From Oscillospiraceae bacterium (GTDB taxonomy: Bacteria > Bacillota_A > Clostridia > Oscillospirales > CAG-272): 32,946 nt of DNA. This document shows positions 24,898 to 32,528 of the stretch, piece by piece (positions within the stretch are counted from its first letter, which is position 1; the number at the start of each line of letters is the position of its first letter). The translations under genes were made by a program, and so were the position numbers. Where the stretch lies: contig SVSO01000006.1 in the NCBI GenBank assembly GCA_015064195.1, positions 1 to 32,946 of the forward strand, given 5' to 3'. Under the pieces are notes generated by a model. It was not told the origin of the DNA. It saw only the letters and a program-made list of their open reading frames with translations, and did not search any database.

Positions 24898-24909
24898 TTT
24901 TCTCATTAC

Positions 24910-24931
24910 CGCCGTGCATCTTCGCGCGGCG
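24910..24931 (+). terminator. Rho-independent terminator of the GRE operon
   Basis: 8-bp GC-rich stem (24910-24917 with 24924-24931, one G-T pair), 6-base loop, followed by a run of nine T. Confidence 0.92.
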
Positions 24932-24943
24932 TTTTTTTTTCGT

Positions 24944-24960
24944 CAAATCCTTGCAAATCC
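24944..24960. repeat. CAAATCC direct repeat at the SGNH promoter
   Basis: CAAATCC at 24944-24950 recurs at 24954-24960, a 10-bp period, with a partial third copy (CAAAAAT) after it. The repeats overlap the -35 box, so they may be a helical-phase regulator site, or chance in AT-rich DNA. Confidence 0.3.
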
Positions 24961-24979
24961 CGCAAAAATATGGTATAAT
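24951..24979 (+). promoter_or_regulatory. Sigma-A promoter of SGNH gene
   Basis: TTGCAA at 24951-24956 and TATAAT at 24974-24979 with a 17-base spacer, 43 bp ahead of the ATG at 25023. Confidence 0.75.
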
Positions 24980-25022
24980 AAATTGAATCCGCGTGGAAAT
25001 TATTGCAATATTGGAGGATACC

Positions 25023-25958
25023 ATGATCTTAACAAAAAAACAGCTGATGCCCCTGTTTTTCGGCATCATTGATTGTACTGAAACCGACGGCTGGCTCGCC
25101 CCTTCCCGCTTCACCGCAGAACAGCGCCAGACCTTCAGCAATTCCGAGGTCTACACCGCGCGCGCACTTTCCACCGGCAGTGTGGGCTTCCGACTGCGGA
25201 CGGACAGCCCCTATCTCGCCTTCGATTACAAGCTGGCCACGGTCGTCCATCCGTGGGCCTTTGACGTGTACGTGGACGGCGCGCTGTATCGGGTGGTACA
25301 GCTGGAAGATTCGCCGGAGGGACATCTGCACATGGATCTTCCCGCCGGAAATAAGCGCGTCACCGTCAATTTCCCCTCCTACGCTCAGCTCATCCTGAAA
25401 AACGTGGAGCTTGACGGTACATTCCGTCCCATCCGCCGCCGCACCAAGGTGCTGTGGTACGGCGATTCCATCACGCAAGGCGCTTCTGCAAAAATGCCCG
25501 GCGGCTCTTATGTCAATCTCACGGCGGAGGCTATGGGCTGGGACGTGCTCAACCATGCCATCGGCGGCCTTTTGTACGATGCCCGACACATTCTCCCCAT
25601 GCCCTATCAGCCCGACAAGATCATCGTCGCTCTCGGCACAAACGGCTGTCAGAACGCGGATTTTTGCAAACGCGCGGAGGCATTCTGGGAGCGGCTGCAT
25701 GAGGTATACCCCACCGTGCCGACCCTACTCATTCTCCCTCTGTGGCGGCAGGCGGACGATGCACGCGCGGCCAATCTGCGCAACGCGGACTTCATGCGCG
25801 CCCTCATGGAACGCTATCCCAACGTGCGCATCGTGGACGGCGTGACGCTCATTCCCAACGTGCCGGAGCTGTTCACCGACGGCACCCATCCGAGCGATCT
25901 CGGCATGATCTATTACAGCGAAAACCTGACAAAAGCCCTTCGCAGGCTGAAGTTCTGA
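25023..25958 (+). CDS. SGNH/GDSL-family esterase, likely carbohydrate deacetylase
   Basis: A 311-residue hydrolase. The C-terminal SGNH domain (about 142-311) shows block I WYGDSITQG with Ser149 as nucleophile, an ALGTNG block with the oxyanion Asn, and block V DGTHPSD with Asp286 and His289. The N-terminal ~135 residues look like the beta-sandwich that precedes the catalytic domain in CE2-type and related esterases (FDVYVDGALYRVV, HLHMDLPAG). No signal peptide, so it would remove acyl groups from imported glycans in the cytoplasm. The ATG at 25023 follows GGAGG (25013-25017); an upstream GTG at 24993 is too close to the promoter. Transcribed alone. Confidence 0.85.
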   Translation: MILTKKQLMPLFFGIIDCTETDGWLAPSRFTAEQRQTFSNSEVYTARALSTGSVGFRLRTDSPYLAFDYKLATVVHPWAFDVYVDGALYRVVQLEDSPEGHLHMDLPAGNKRVTVNFPSYAQLILKNVELDGTFRPIRRRTKVLWYGDSITQGASAKMPGGSYVNLTAEAMGWDVLNHAIGGLLYDARHILPMPYQPDKIIVALGTNGCQNADFCKRAEAFWERLHEVYPTVPTLLILPLWRQADDARAANLRNADFMRALMERYPNVRIVDGVTLIPNVPELFTDGTHPSDLGMIYYSENLTKALRRLKF

Positions 25959-25962
25959 CCCC

Positions 25963-25986
25963 ATCCCGCAGTTCCTGCTGCGGGAT
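25963..25986 (+). terminator. Hairpin terminator after SGNH gene
   Basis: Perfect 9-bp stem (25963-25971 with 25978-25986), 6-base loop, then a modest T-rich tail. Confidence 0.7.
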
Positions 25987-26003
25987 TTCATTTGTATTAA
26001 ATT

Positions 26004-26035
26004 TTGTGCAAATAAAATCGTGGATTGTGCAAATA
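26004..26035 (+). promoter_or_regulatory. TTGTGCAAATA direct repeat, candidate AraC-type activator site
   Basis: The 11-mer TTGTGCAAATA occurs at 26004-26014 and again at 26025-26035, exactly 21 bp apart (two helical turns), ending 19 bp before the -10 box. Tandem half-sites at this spacing next to a missing -35 are the layout bound by AraC-family activators. Which of the regulators binds is unknown; the AraC at 19415 is a candidate because a similar word lies in its own promoter. Confidence 0.55.
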
Positions 26036-26036
26036 C

Positions 26037-26048
26037 TTTTCCGGAAAA
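26037..26048. promoter_or_regulatory. Palindrome TTTTCCGGAAAA, second candidate LacI-type operator
   Basis: Perfect 12-bp palindrome sharing the 10-bp core TTTCCGGAAA with the site at 4704-4715. It lies in the -35 to -10 spacer, where a bound repressor would block polymerase. Confidence 0.5.
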
Positions 26049-26054
26049 TGATAT

Positions 26055-26060
26055 TATAAT
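26055..26060 (+). promoter_or_regulatory. -10 box of the right-hand operon
   Basis: Perfect TATAAT, 33 bp ahead of the ATG at 26094. The -35 position (26032-26037, AATACT) is far from consensus, consistent with activator dependence. Confidence 0.6.
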
Positions 26061-26093
26061 AAGTATAGATTCTATATTTTTGGAGGTATCCCT

Positions 26094-28061
26094 ATGTACG
26101 GCTATCATGACGTTTACTTCAACAAGAAGCATGAAGGCTTCCGCAATTCCATCTGGATCGAGCTGATCGGCTTCGACAACACAGCCCCCGACTATGGCGT
26201 CGGCGATTTTCTTTCCAAGACCGGCTTCATTCCGGATATGGTATCTTTCCATCTCACCAGCATCTGCTTTGTACTGACTCACAAGGGTATGGATGCGGAG
26301 CACCGGCTCCCCGCATATGCCTGCTCCTACTCCGGTCATGCCGGCAACGATGACCGCCACCGTCAGGATTGGACCAACTTCCAGATGAAGGGCCTCATCG
26401 ACGAGCTTCACAAGAACGGCGTGAAGGTATTCATCAGTATGTTCGACTTTGACTCCGAGCCTGAGCTGCCCGGCGAAGTTCGCTTCGGCGTGGAGCATCC
26501 CGAGATCGGACTTGTGACCTGCTACAACAACAAGCCCCATCTTCTGCATATGCTCAACACCTTCGAGGACGGCACGCCTTTCGTTGACTTCTTCACGAAG
26601 AAGCTGACGGAAGTCATCGCCGATTACACCCTCGACGGCATTCAGATCGCGGACGGCGTTTCCAGCCCCCGTATGTCCCTTCAGGATGCCGACTATTCTG
26701 ACCAGACCACATCCCGCTTTTTCGCGGAATACGGCATCACGCCTCCCGCCGAGTGCACCGATGTACGCTCCCGCGCGGAATACATCTTCAAAAATCACCG
26801 TCCCGAGTGGGTCGCATTCTACCGCAAGCACTGGGGCGAATTCATGGCAAAGGTCATCGCCGCCATCAACAAGACCGGCGCTAAGGCTGCCTTCAACAGC
26901 GCATGGACAAAAGGCCCCATCGAGGCTATCTACCGCTACGGCTCGGATTACAAGGCTTACGAGGATGCCGGCGCGGAATCCTTCATCGTAGAGGATGTGG
27001 CCGCTGACCTGTTCTTCCTGTCAAACGGCGACAACAGCTTCGATATGCCCCACGAGCGCCGCAAATTCATCCACTATGAATTCGCGTCCAATATGCTCCA
27101 GCTCCGTGCCCGTCTGCCGAAGCTGAAGCTCACCCCGCTCTGCATGATCCGCGACACGCTGGAACAGTGGGATGTTATTCATCATATGCCCACCGCCATG
27201 CAGCGTGCAGTAGCCGTCAACCTGAACAACTACTACATCACCGAGGAAGGAAAGTTTATCCCCACCACCAACGGCCCGCATTACTGCCTCGGCGACGGTC
27301 TGAAGGCCACCGACTGGGATCTTCTGCGCATGATGTGGGACAATGCCTACACCGAAAATGTGCAGGATGTGGCCGGCGTCACCGTTGTCTGGTCGGACAA
27401 GAAGTGTGAGCGGGAGCTTGAACTGCTCATCGAAGGCCGCCACTGGTACAATGGCAAATGGACGGCTGAGCTGCTCTCCCGCGGCGCGGCAGTTCACAAG
27501 ATCACCCGCATCGAGAATCTTCCCAAGGTGAAAGGCCCGATCCTTGTCATCAACCCCGCACTGCTTGATGAGGACGAAATGGCGCAGATCAAGGCATATC
27601 AGGGCGGCGAAGTGCTGTATCTGGGTCTTGAGGGCGAAAACACCGTATCCTTCTCCGGCATTCCGGATAAGAAGATCACCGTCACACCTCTGCATGACGT
27701 GGTCGATCCCTACGGCGCGATCTGGACGAACACGCTCACCTTCCTTGAGATCGATCCTGCATTCGTTGACGAAGTTGCCGCATACATCAACAAGCTGGCT
27801 GACCTGCCCACCATTACCGGTGACTACGGAAAGTGCCACATCAACGAAGTCATCACCGGCAGGAATACCTCCCGCCTGTTCCTTGACAACGAAGAATACT
27901 GGTATGCAACGCCCACCGTTCACACCAGCCGCAAGATCAAGAAGGTGTTTTACGTTACCAAGCCCGAATGCTACCCCATCAGACGCCCCGATGACCACTC
28001 CTTCGGAATCCGCGTTCCCGGCTTTGGCATGGACATCATCGAAATCGAATACGAAGACTGA
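26094..28061 (+). CDS. Unassigned TIM-barrel-like protein, putative glycosidase
   Basis: A 655-residue protein I cannot place in a named family. Residues ~15-370 read like a (beta/alpha)8 barrel (NGVKVFISMFDFD, YTLDGIQIADGVSSPR, GAKAAFNSAWTKGP, GAESFIVEDVAAD); the acidic residues in the last two are possible catalytic groups. Residues ~470-530 (GPILVINPALLDEDEMAQI, GGEVLYLG) resemble the amidotransferase-like domain that follows the barrel in GH42-type beta-galactosidases. The C-terminus is beta-rich. No signal peptide. GGAGG precedes the ATG. It heads an operon with three sugar-binding lipoproteins, so a cytoplasmic glycoside-processing role is likely but unproven. Confidence 0.6.
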   Translation: MYGYHDVYFNKKHEGFRNSIWIELIGFDNTAPDYGVGDFLSKTGFIPDMVSFHLTSICFVLTHKGMDAEHRLPAYACSYSGHAGNDDRHRQDWTNFQMKGLIDELHKNGVKVFISMFDFDSEPELPGEVRFGVEHPEIGLVTCYNNKPHLLHMLNTFEDGTPFVDFFTKKLTEVIADYTLDGIQIADGVSSPRMSLQDADYSDQTTSRFFAEYGITPPAECTDVRSRAEYIFKNHRPEWVAFYRKHWGEFMAKVIAAINKTGAKAAFNSAWTKGPIEAIYRYGSDYKAYEDAGAESFIVEDVAADLFFLSNGDNSFDMPHERRKFIHYEFASNMLQLRARLPKLKLTPLCMIRDTLEQWDVIHHMPTAMQRAVAVNLNNYYITEEGKFIPTTNGPHYCLGDGLKATDWDLLRMMWDNAYTENVQDVAGVTVVWSDKKCERELELLIEGRHWYNGKWTAELLSRGAAVHKITRIENLPKVKGPILVINPALLDEDEMAQIKAYQGGEVLYLGLEGENTVSFSGIPDKKITVTPLHDVVDPYGAIWTNTLTFLEIDPAFVDEVAAYINKLADLPTITGDYGKCHINEVITGRNTSRLFLDNEEYWYATPTVHTSRKIKKVFYVTKPECYPIRRPDDHSFGIRVPGFGMDIIEIEYED

Positions 28062-28078
28062 TTAATGGAGAAATAATC

Positions 28079-29557
28079 ATGAAAAAATCGGCAAGAATCC
28101 TTTCCCTCACAATGGCACTGCTGCTGGCTTCCACAGCCTGCGGCACTGCGGCTGATCCCACCGTCACCGATACGACTTCCACCGCGGATACCACCACTGC
28201 GGAACAGCTGTCCGGCGAATATGTCAATCCCAATGTTGATTACGGCGGGCAAACCATCCGTGCCGCATCCTATGACTGGCGCGGCGACTTCTGGAGAGTT
28301 GCTGACTACAACCTGTTCCTCACCGAAGAAAACGGCGATGTGCTCAATGACGCGGCTGTCAAGGCAAAGCGCCGCGTAGAGGAGGAGCTGAATGTCAAGC
28401 TGGAAATGTTCGAGCTTGGAGCCGCAAACAAGCCCGATGAGATCATTACCGCAGTTATGGCCGGCGATGACGAATTCAAATTCGGTATGCAGATGCAGAT
28501 CGGTATGCCCAAGCTGCTCGGTGATACCTCTATCCTTGTGGACTTAAACTCTGTTCCCACGCTGGATCTCTCCCACAGCTGGTGGGATCAGAACGCAGTA
28601 GAGGCTTATTCCCTCTACGGTAAGCAGTATGCGGCTGTCGGCGATATCTGCTACTACTCCAAGACCTCCCTCATCTCCTATTTCTTCAATCAGCAGATGA
28701 TCATCGACAACAATCTCGATAATCCCTATGACCTCGTTCGTGAAGGCAAATGGACGCTGGAAAAACTGGATCAGATGGTGCGCGATGTAAGCCGCGACCT
28801 CAACGGCAATACCGAATATGACACGGATGACCAGTACGGCTTCATGGGTGAGCGCGCTTCCATGGCTTACACTCTGATCGGCTGCGGCCAGCGCTTCTCT
28901 GACCGCGATGAGAGCGGCGATATTGAGATCGTCATCAACACGCCCCGCACGGTGGATGTCATCGAACGCTTCTTAAAGCTCATCAATGACCCGTCCTGCT
29001 CACTGCCGGTCTATAAGCATGAGAAGAATTTCGACAATGTATGGGTCGATCTCTTCCTCGCAAAGCTTAAGGACAACACTGCACTTTTCTTCTCCAATCA
29101 GCTGTATGTCGCACTCAATATGCGCGATATGGAAGCCGACTTCGGTATTCTTCCGCTGCCTAAGTACGATGAAACACAGAAAGACTATTACACCACCACC
29201 AGCTCATGGTGGTCGGATAACCTGATCATCCCCGCAACCAATAACGAGCTTGAAATGACCGGTCATGTCATCGAAGCTCTTGGCTTCTATGCACAGCAGT
29301 ATGTGACCCCCGCATTCGTCAACGAAACTGTTATCAGCAAGACCATCCGCGATGAGGACTCCGTTGAAATGATCAACATCCTCTACGACAGCGTTATCTA
29401 CGACATGGCCATGATCTTTGAATGGGGCGGTGTTGTCAATCTGGTCAACAAGCTCCCGCTGAAGGACACCGGCTTCGCTTCCACCTATGCCGCAGAAGAA
29501 TCCAAGATCCTCGCTTCCCTTGCAAGCACCGTCAAGACGCTCAAGGGTGAGCAATAA
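28079..29557 (+). CDS. SBP5, lipoprotein extracellular solute-binding protein
   Basis: A 492-residue lipoprotein, 17 bp after the TIM-barrel gene with GGAG before the ATG. The signal peptide ends ASTAC (Cys21), then a Thr/Asp-rich linker (24-43). Family hallmarks: NGDVLNDAAVKAKRRVEEEL near 84-103, SHSWWDQNAVEAY near 163-175, the EF-hand-like DLNGNTEYDTDDQYG at 240-254, and IRDEDSVEMINILYDS near the C-terminus. It is more distant from SBP6 and SBP7 than those are from each other, so the operon may bind more than one ligand or different sizes of one. Confidence 0.9.
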   Translation: MKKSARILSLTMALLLASTACGTAADPTVTDTTSTADTTTAEQLSGEYVNPNVDYGGQTIRAASYDWRGDFWRVADYNLFLTEENGDVLNDAAVKAKRRVEEELNVKLEMFELGAANKPDEIITAVMAGDDEFKFGMQMQIGMPKLLGDTSILVDLNSVPTLDLSHSWWDQNAVEAYSLYGKQYAAVGDICYYSKTSLISYFFNQQMIIDNNLDNPYDLVREGKWTLEKLDQMVRDVSRDLNGNTEYDTDDQYGFMGERASMAYTLIGCGQRFSDRDESGDIEIVINTPRTVDVIERFLKLINDPSCSLPVYKHEKNFDNVWVDLFLAKLKDNTALFFSNQLYVALNMRDMEADFGILPLPKYDETQKDYYTTTSSWWSDNLIIPATNNELEMTGHVIEALGFYAQQYVTPAFVNETVISKTIRDEDSVEMINILYDSVIYDMAMIFEWGGVVNLVNKLPLKDTGFASTYAAEESKILASLASTVKTLKGEQ

Positions 29558-29584
29558 CTTAAGTCACGAAAAGGAGCAATCACG

Positions 29585-31039
29585 ATGAAAAAAGCAACCC
29601 GTTCCACTGCGGTTTTCCTGCTTGCCGCCATTCTGTCACTGAACGCCTGCGGTGCAGATCCGTCTGCTTCCTCCGATACCACCGCTGATACCACCGCCGC
29701 AGAAACCAAAAACGAATACGAATTCGCCGGCAAGGTGCTTGAGCCTTACGACTTCGGCGGCCGCGAATTCCGCTTCGCCGTCCGCGGTGACAGCCACAGC
29801 GAGTTCCGCTGCATCGATCTCTATGCGGAAAACACCAACGGCGACCTCATCAACGATGCCATCTACAAGAGAAACTCCACCGTCTGCGAGCTGTTCAACT
29901 TTGAGATTGTGGAGAACCGGATGTCCGAATATCCCACGGAAGCTGTCCGCCGGGCTGTCATGGCATCCACCGACGAATATGACGTGGTTTACGACAATCT
30001 TCAGCGTCTGGCCGATCTGTCCATGGACTCCATGCTGATCGATCTCTACACCGTAAACGGCTTCAATTTCGACGAAAAGTATTGGGACGAGAGCATCAAC
30101 GACCAGCTGACTCTGAAAAAGCAGCTTTATTTCACCACCGGTGAGCATATGCTGTCAGTCAAGAGCGGTCTGTACGGTGTATTCTTCAATAAGACACTGC
30201 TCGAAACCTTCAAGCTGGAGGATCCCTACAAGCTGGTCGCAGAGAACAAATGGACCGTTGAAAAAATGCACGAAATGTCCATGGATGTTTCCCAGGATCT
30301 CAACGGCGACCAGAAGATGGACTATAACGATCAGTGGGGCATCGTCACCGAAACCTACAACGCTTATACCATTCTCGTCAACTCCGGCAACCTCATCTGC
30401 GACAAAAATGCAGAGGATCTTCCCGAACTCGCACTCAATACCGAAAGCTCCATCCATGCGCTGGAGCTGGCAAGCAAGATGCTCACCGACAAAACAACGA
30501 CCATTCTCACAGATGCGCACACCAGCGATCTGTGGAATACCGTCTGGAACATCTTTGATACCGGCCGTTCGCTCTTCCGCGAGGGCGCACTTATCTACAC
30601 GCCTCAGCTTCGCAGCTCCGATCTGGACTTCGGTATTCTGCCGTCTCCGCTTCTCTCCGAGGATCAGAAGGAATATTTCCACACCATCAGTGTATGGAAT
30701 GCATCGCTCATGAGCGTTCCGTCCACCGTCGCAAATGCGGACGAGATTGCAAGAATGCTTGACATTCTCGCCGCCGCATCCTATGACACCCTCCGCCCGG
30801 CTTACTACGATGTACAGCTGGTCAACAAGCTCATCCGCGACACCGACTCCGAGGGAATGCTGGACATCATCTTCTCCACCATCACCTTCGACCTTGGTGC
30901 AGTGTATGACTTCGGCGGCCTGTTCTGGGGCGTCATCGACATCGGCAACGGAAAAGCTCCCTTTGCATCCAAATATTCCAGCTGTGAAGCATCCGCTCTG
31001 AAGGCGATCGACAAGCTCATCGAAGAGATCGAGAGCTGA
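29585..31039 (+). CDS. SBP6, lipoprotein extracellular solute-binding protein
   Basis: A 484-residue lipoprotein; AAAGGAG lies 9 bases before the ATG. The signal peptide ends SLNAC (Cys22), with a Ser/Thr/Asp linker. Residues 238-252 are the EF-hand-like DLNGDQKMDYNDQWG. It shares long identical runs with SBP7, including YDFGGREFRF-type (SBP6) versus YDFGGRTFRF (SBP7), the EFRCIDLYAENTNGDLIND/EFRCIDMYAENTNGDLIND pair and a shared RDTDSEGMLDIIFSTITFD stretch, so the two arose by tandem duplication. Same operon as SBP5. Confidence 0.9.
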   Translation: MKKATRSTAVFLLAAILSLNACGADPSASSDTTADTTAAETKNEYEFAGKVLEPYDFGGREFRFAVRGDSHSEFRCIDLYAENTNGDLINDAIYKRNSTVCELFNFEIVENRMSEYPTEAVRRAVMASTDEYDVVYDNLQRLADLSMDSMLIDLYTVNGFNFDEKYWDESINDQLTLKKQLYFTTGEHMLSVKSGLYGVFFNKTLLETFKLEDPYKLVAENKWTVEKMHEMSMDVSQDLNGDQKMDYNDQWGIVTETYNAYTILVNSGNLICDKNAEDLPELALNTESSIHALELASKMLTDKTTTILTDAHTSDLWNTVWNIFDTGRSLFREGALIYTPQLRSSDLDFGILPSPLLSEDQKEYFHTISVWNASLMSVPSTVANADEIARMLDILAAASYDTLRPAYYDVQLVNKLIRDTDSEGMLDIIFSTITFDLGAVYDFGGLFWGVIDIGNGKAPFASKYSSCEASALKAIDKLIEEIES

Positions 31040-31061
31040 CTTTGGGGAAAGGAATCTGACT

Positions 31062-32519
31062 ATGAAGTATTCTGCAAGATTAACCGCGCTCTTCCTGCTC
31101 GCAGCCATTCTCACCGTGAATGGCTGCGGCGGACAGCCGGCTGACACCGCTGACACCACCGATACCACCGCTGCGGCCGAAACCACCAGCGGCTACGAAT
31201 TCGGCGGCACGGTGTTTGAACCGTACGATTTCGGCGGCCGCACCTTCCGCTTCATCGTCCGCGGCGACGGTCACAACGAATTCCGCTGCATCGATATGTA
31301 CGCGGAAAATACCAACGGCGATCTCATCAACGATGCCATTTTCGAGAGAAATGCCGCTGTCTGCGAGAAATTCAATCTGGAGATCCAGGAGATCCGCACC
31401 GACGAATATCCCTCCGAGGTGGCGTCCCGCTCCATCATGGCAAGCTCCGACGATTACGACGTGGTTTACGACAATCTCCAGCGGCTGGCTGACCTGTCTA
31501 TGGACGGTCTTTTGATGGATCTTTACACCGTGGACGGCTTTGAATTCGACAAGCCGTACTGGGATGAGGCGATCAACGCGCAGCTGACCCTCAAAAAGAA
31601 GCTGTATTACACCACCGGCGAGCATATGCTGGCCGTGAAGAACGGTCTGTACGGCGTATTCTTCAACAAGGATTTCGTTGAAAAATACAAGCTGGAAGAT
31701 CCCTACAAGCTGGTGGCGGACAACAAGTGGACCATCGACAAGATGTACCAGATGGCACAGGGAATCGCCGAGGACCTCAACGGCGACCAGAAGATGGACC
31801 CGAACGACCAGTGGGGTATCGTCACCGAATCCTACAACACCTACACCTTCCTCATCGGCTCGGGCAACGCCATCTGCCGCAAGGATGAGAACGACCTGCC
31901 CTATCTCTCCCTCAACACCGAATCGACAGCCGCAGTGCTGGAGCTTGCCGCCACCATTCTCAATGACAAGCAGACCACCATCATGACCAGCAACTATTCG
32001 GAAGCGGCCATGAAGACCGCAGTCTGGGAAGTATTCGACACGGGACGCTCTCTGTTCTGCGAGGGCGCACTTATGAATACGCCCAAACTCCGCAGCTACG
32101 ATCTGGACTTCGGTATCCTTCCCTCCCCGCTGTATGACGAGAATCAGAAGGAATACTATCACACCATCAGCGTTTACAATGCCTCGCTGATGAGCATTCC
32201 GTCCACCGTCAAAGAGGCAGACGAGGTCGGCCGCATGGTGAACATCCTCGCCGCCGCATCCTGTGATACCCTCCGCCCCGCGTACTATGACATTCAGCTG
32301 GTGAACAAGCTCATCCGCGACACCGATTCCGAGGGAATGCTGGACATCATCTTCTCCACCATCACCTTTGACCTCGGCGCAGTCTACGATTTCGGCGGTA
32401 TGTACTATGCTGTCATCGACGTGGGCAAAGGAAAGGCTTCCTACGCATCCAAATATGCAAGCTGTGAAAAGCCTGCCATCAACGCCATCAACAAGCTGAT
32501 CGACGAGCTTAACGATTAA
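31062..32519 (+). CDS. SBP7, lipoprotein extracellular solute-binding protein
   Basis: A 485-residue lipoprotein, 22 bp after SBP6, with GGGGAAAGGA before the ATG. The signal peptide ends TVNGC (Cys22), followed by a Thr/Asp linker; EF-hand-like DLNGDQKMDPNDQWG at 238-252. It is the tandem paralog of SBP6, differing more in the middle (residues ~260-340: LIGSGNAICRKDENDLPYLS versus LVNSGNLICDKNAEDLPELA), which may be where ligand preference has shifted. Its stop codon is within the AAGGAG ribosome site of the cyclase-family gene. Confidence 0.9.
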   Translation: MKYSARLTALFLLAAILTVNGCGGQPADTADTTDTTAAAETTSGYEFGGTVFEPYDFGGRTFRFIVRGDGHNEFRCIDMYAENTNGDLINDAIFERNAAVCEKFNLEIQEIRTDEYPSEVASRSIMASSDDYDVVYDNLQRLADLSMDGLLMDLYTVDGFEFDKPYWDEAINAQLTLKKKLYYTTGEHMLAVKNGLYGVFFNKDFVEKYKLEDPYKLVADNKWTIDKMYQMAQGIAEDLNGDQKMDPNDQWGIVTESYNTYTFLIGSGNAICRKDENDLPYLSLNTESTAAVLELAATILNDKQTTIMTSNYSEAAMKTAVWEVFDTGRSLFCEGALMNTPKLRSYDLDFGILPSPLYDENQKEYYHTISVYNASLMSIPSTVKEADEVGRMVNILAAASCDTLRPAYYDIQLVNKLIRDTDSEGMLDIIFSTITFDLGAVYDFGGMYYAVIDVGKGKASYASKYASCEKPAINAINKLIDELND

Positions 32520-32528
32520 GGAGTACCT

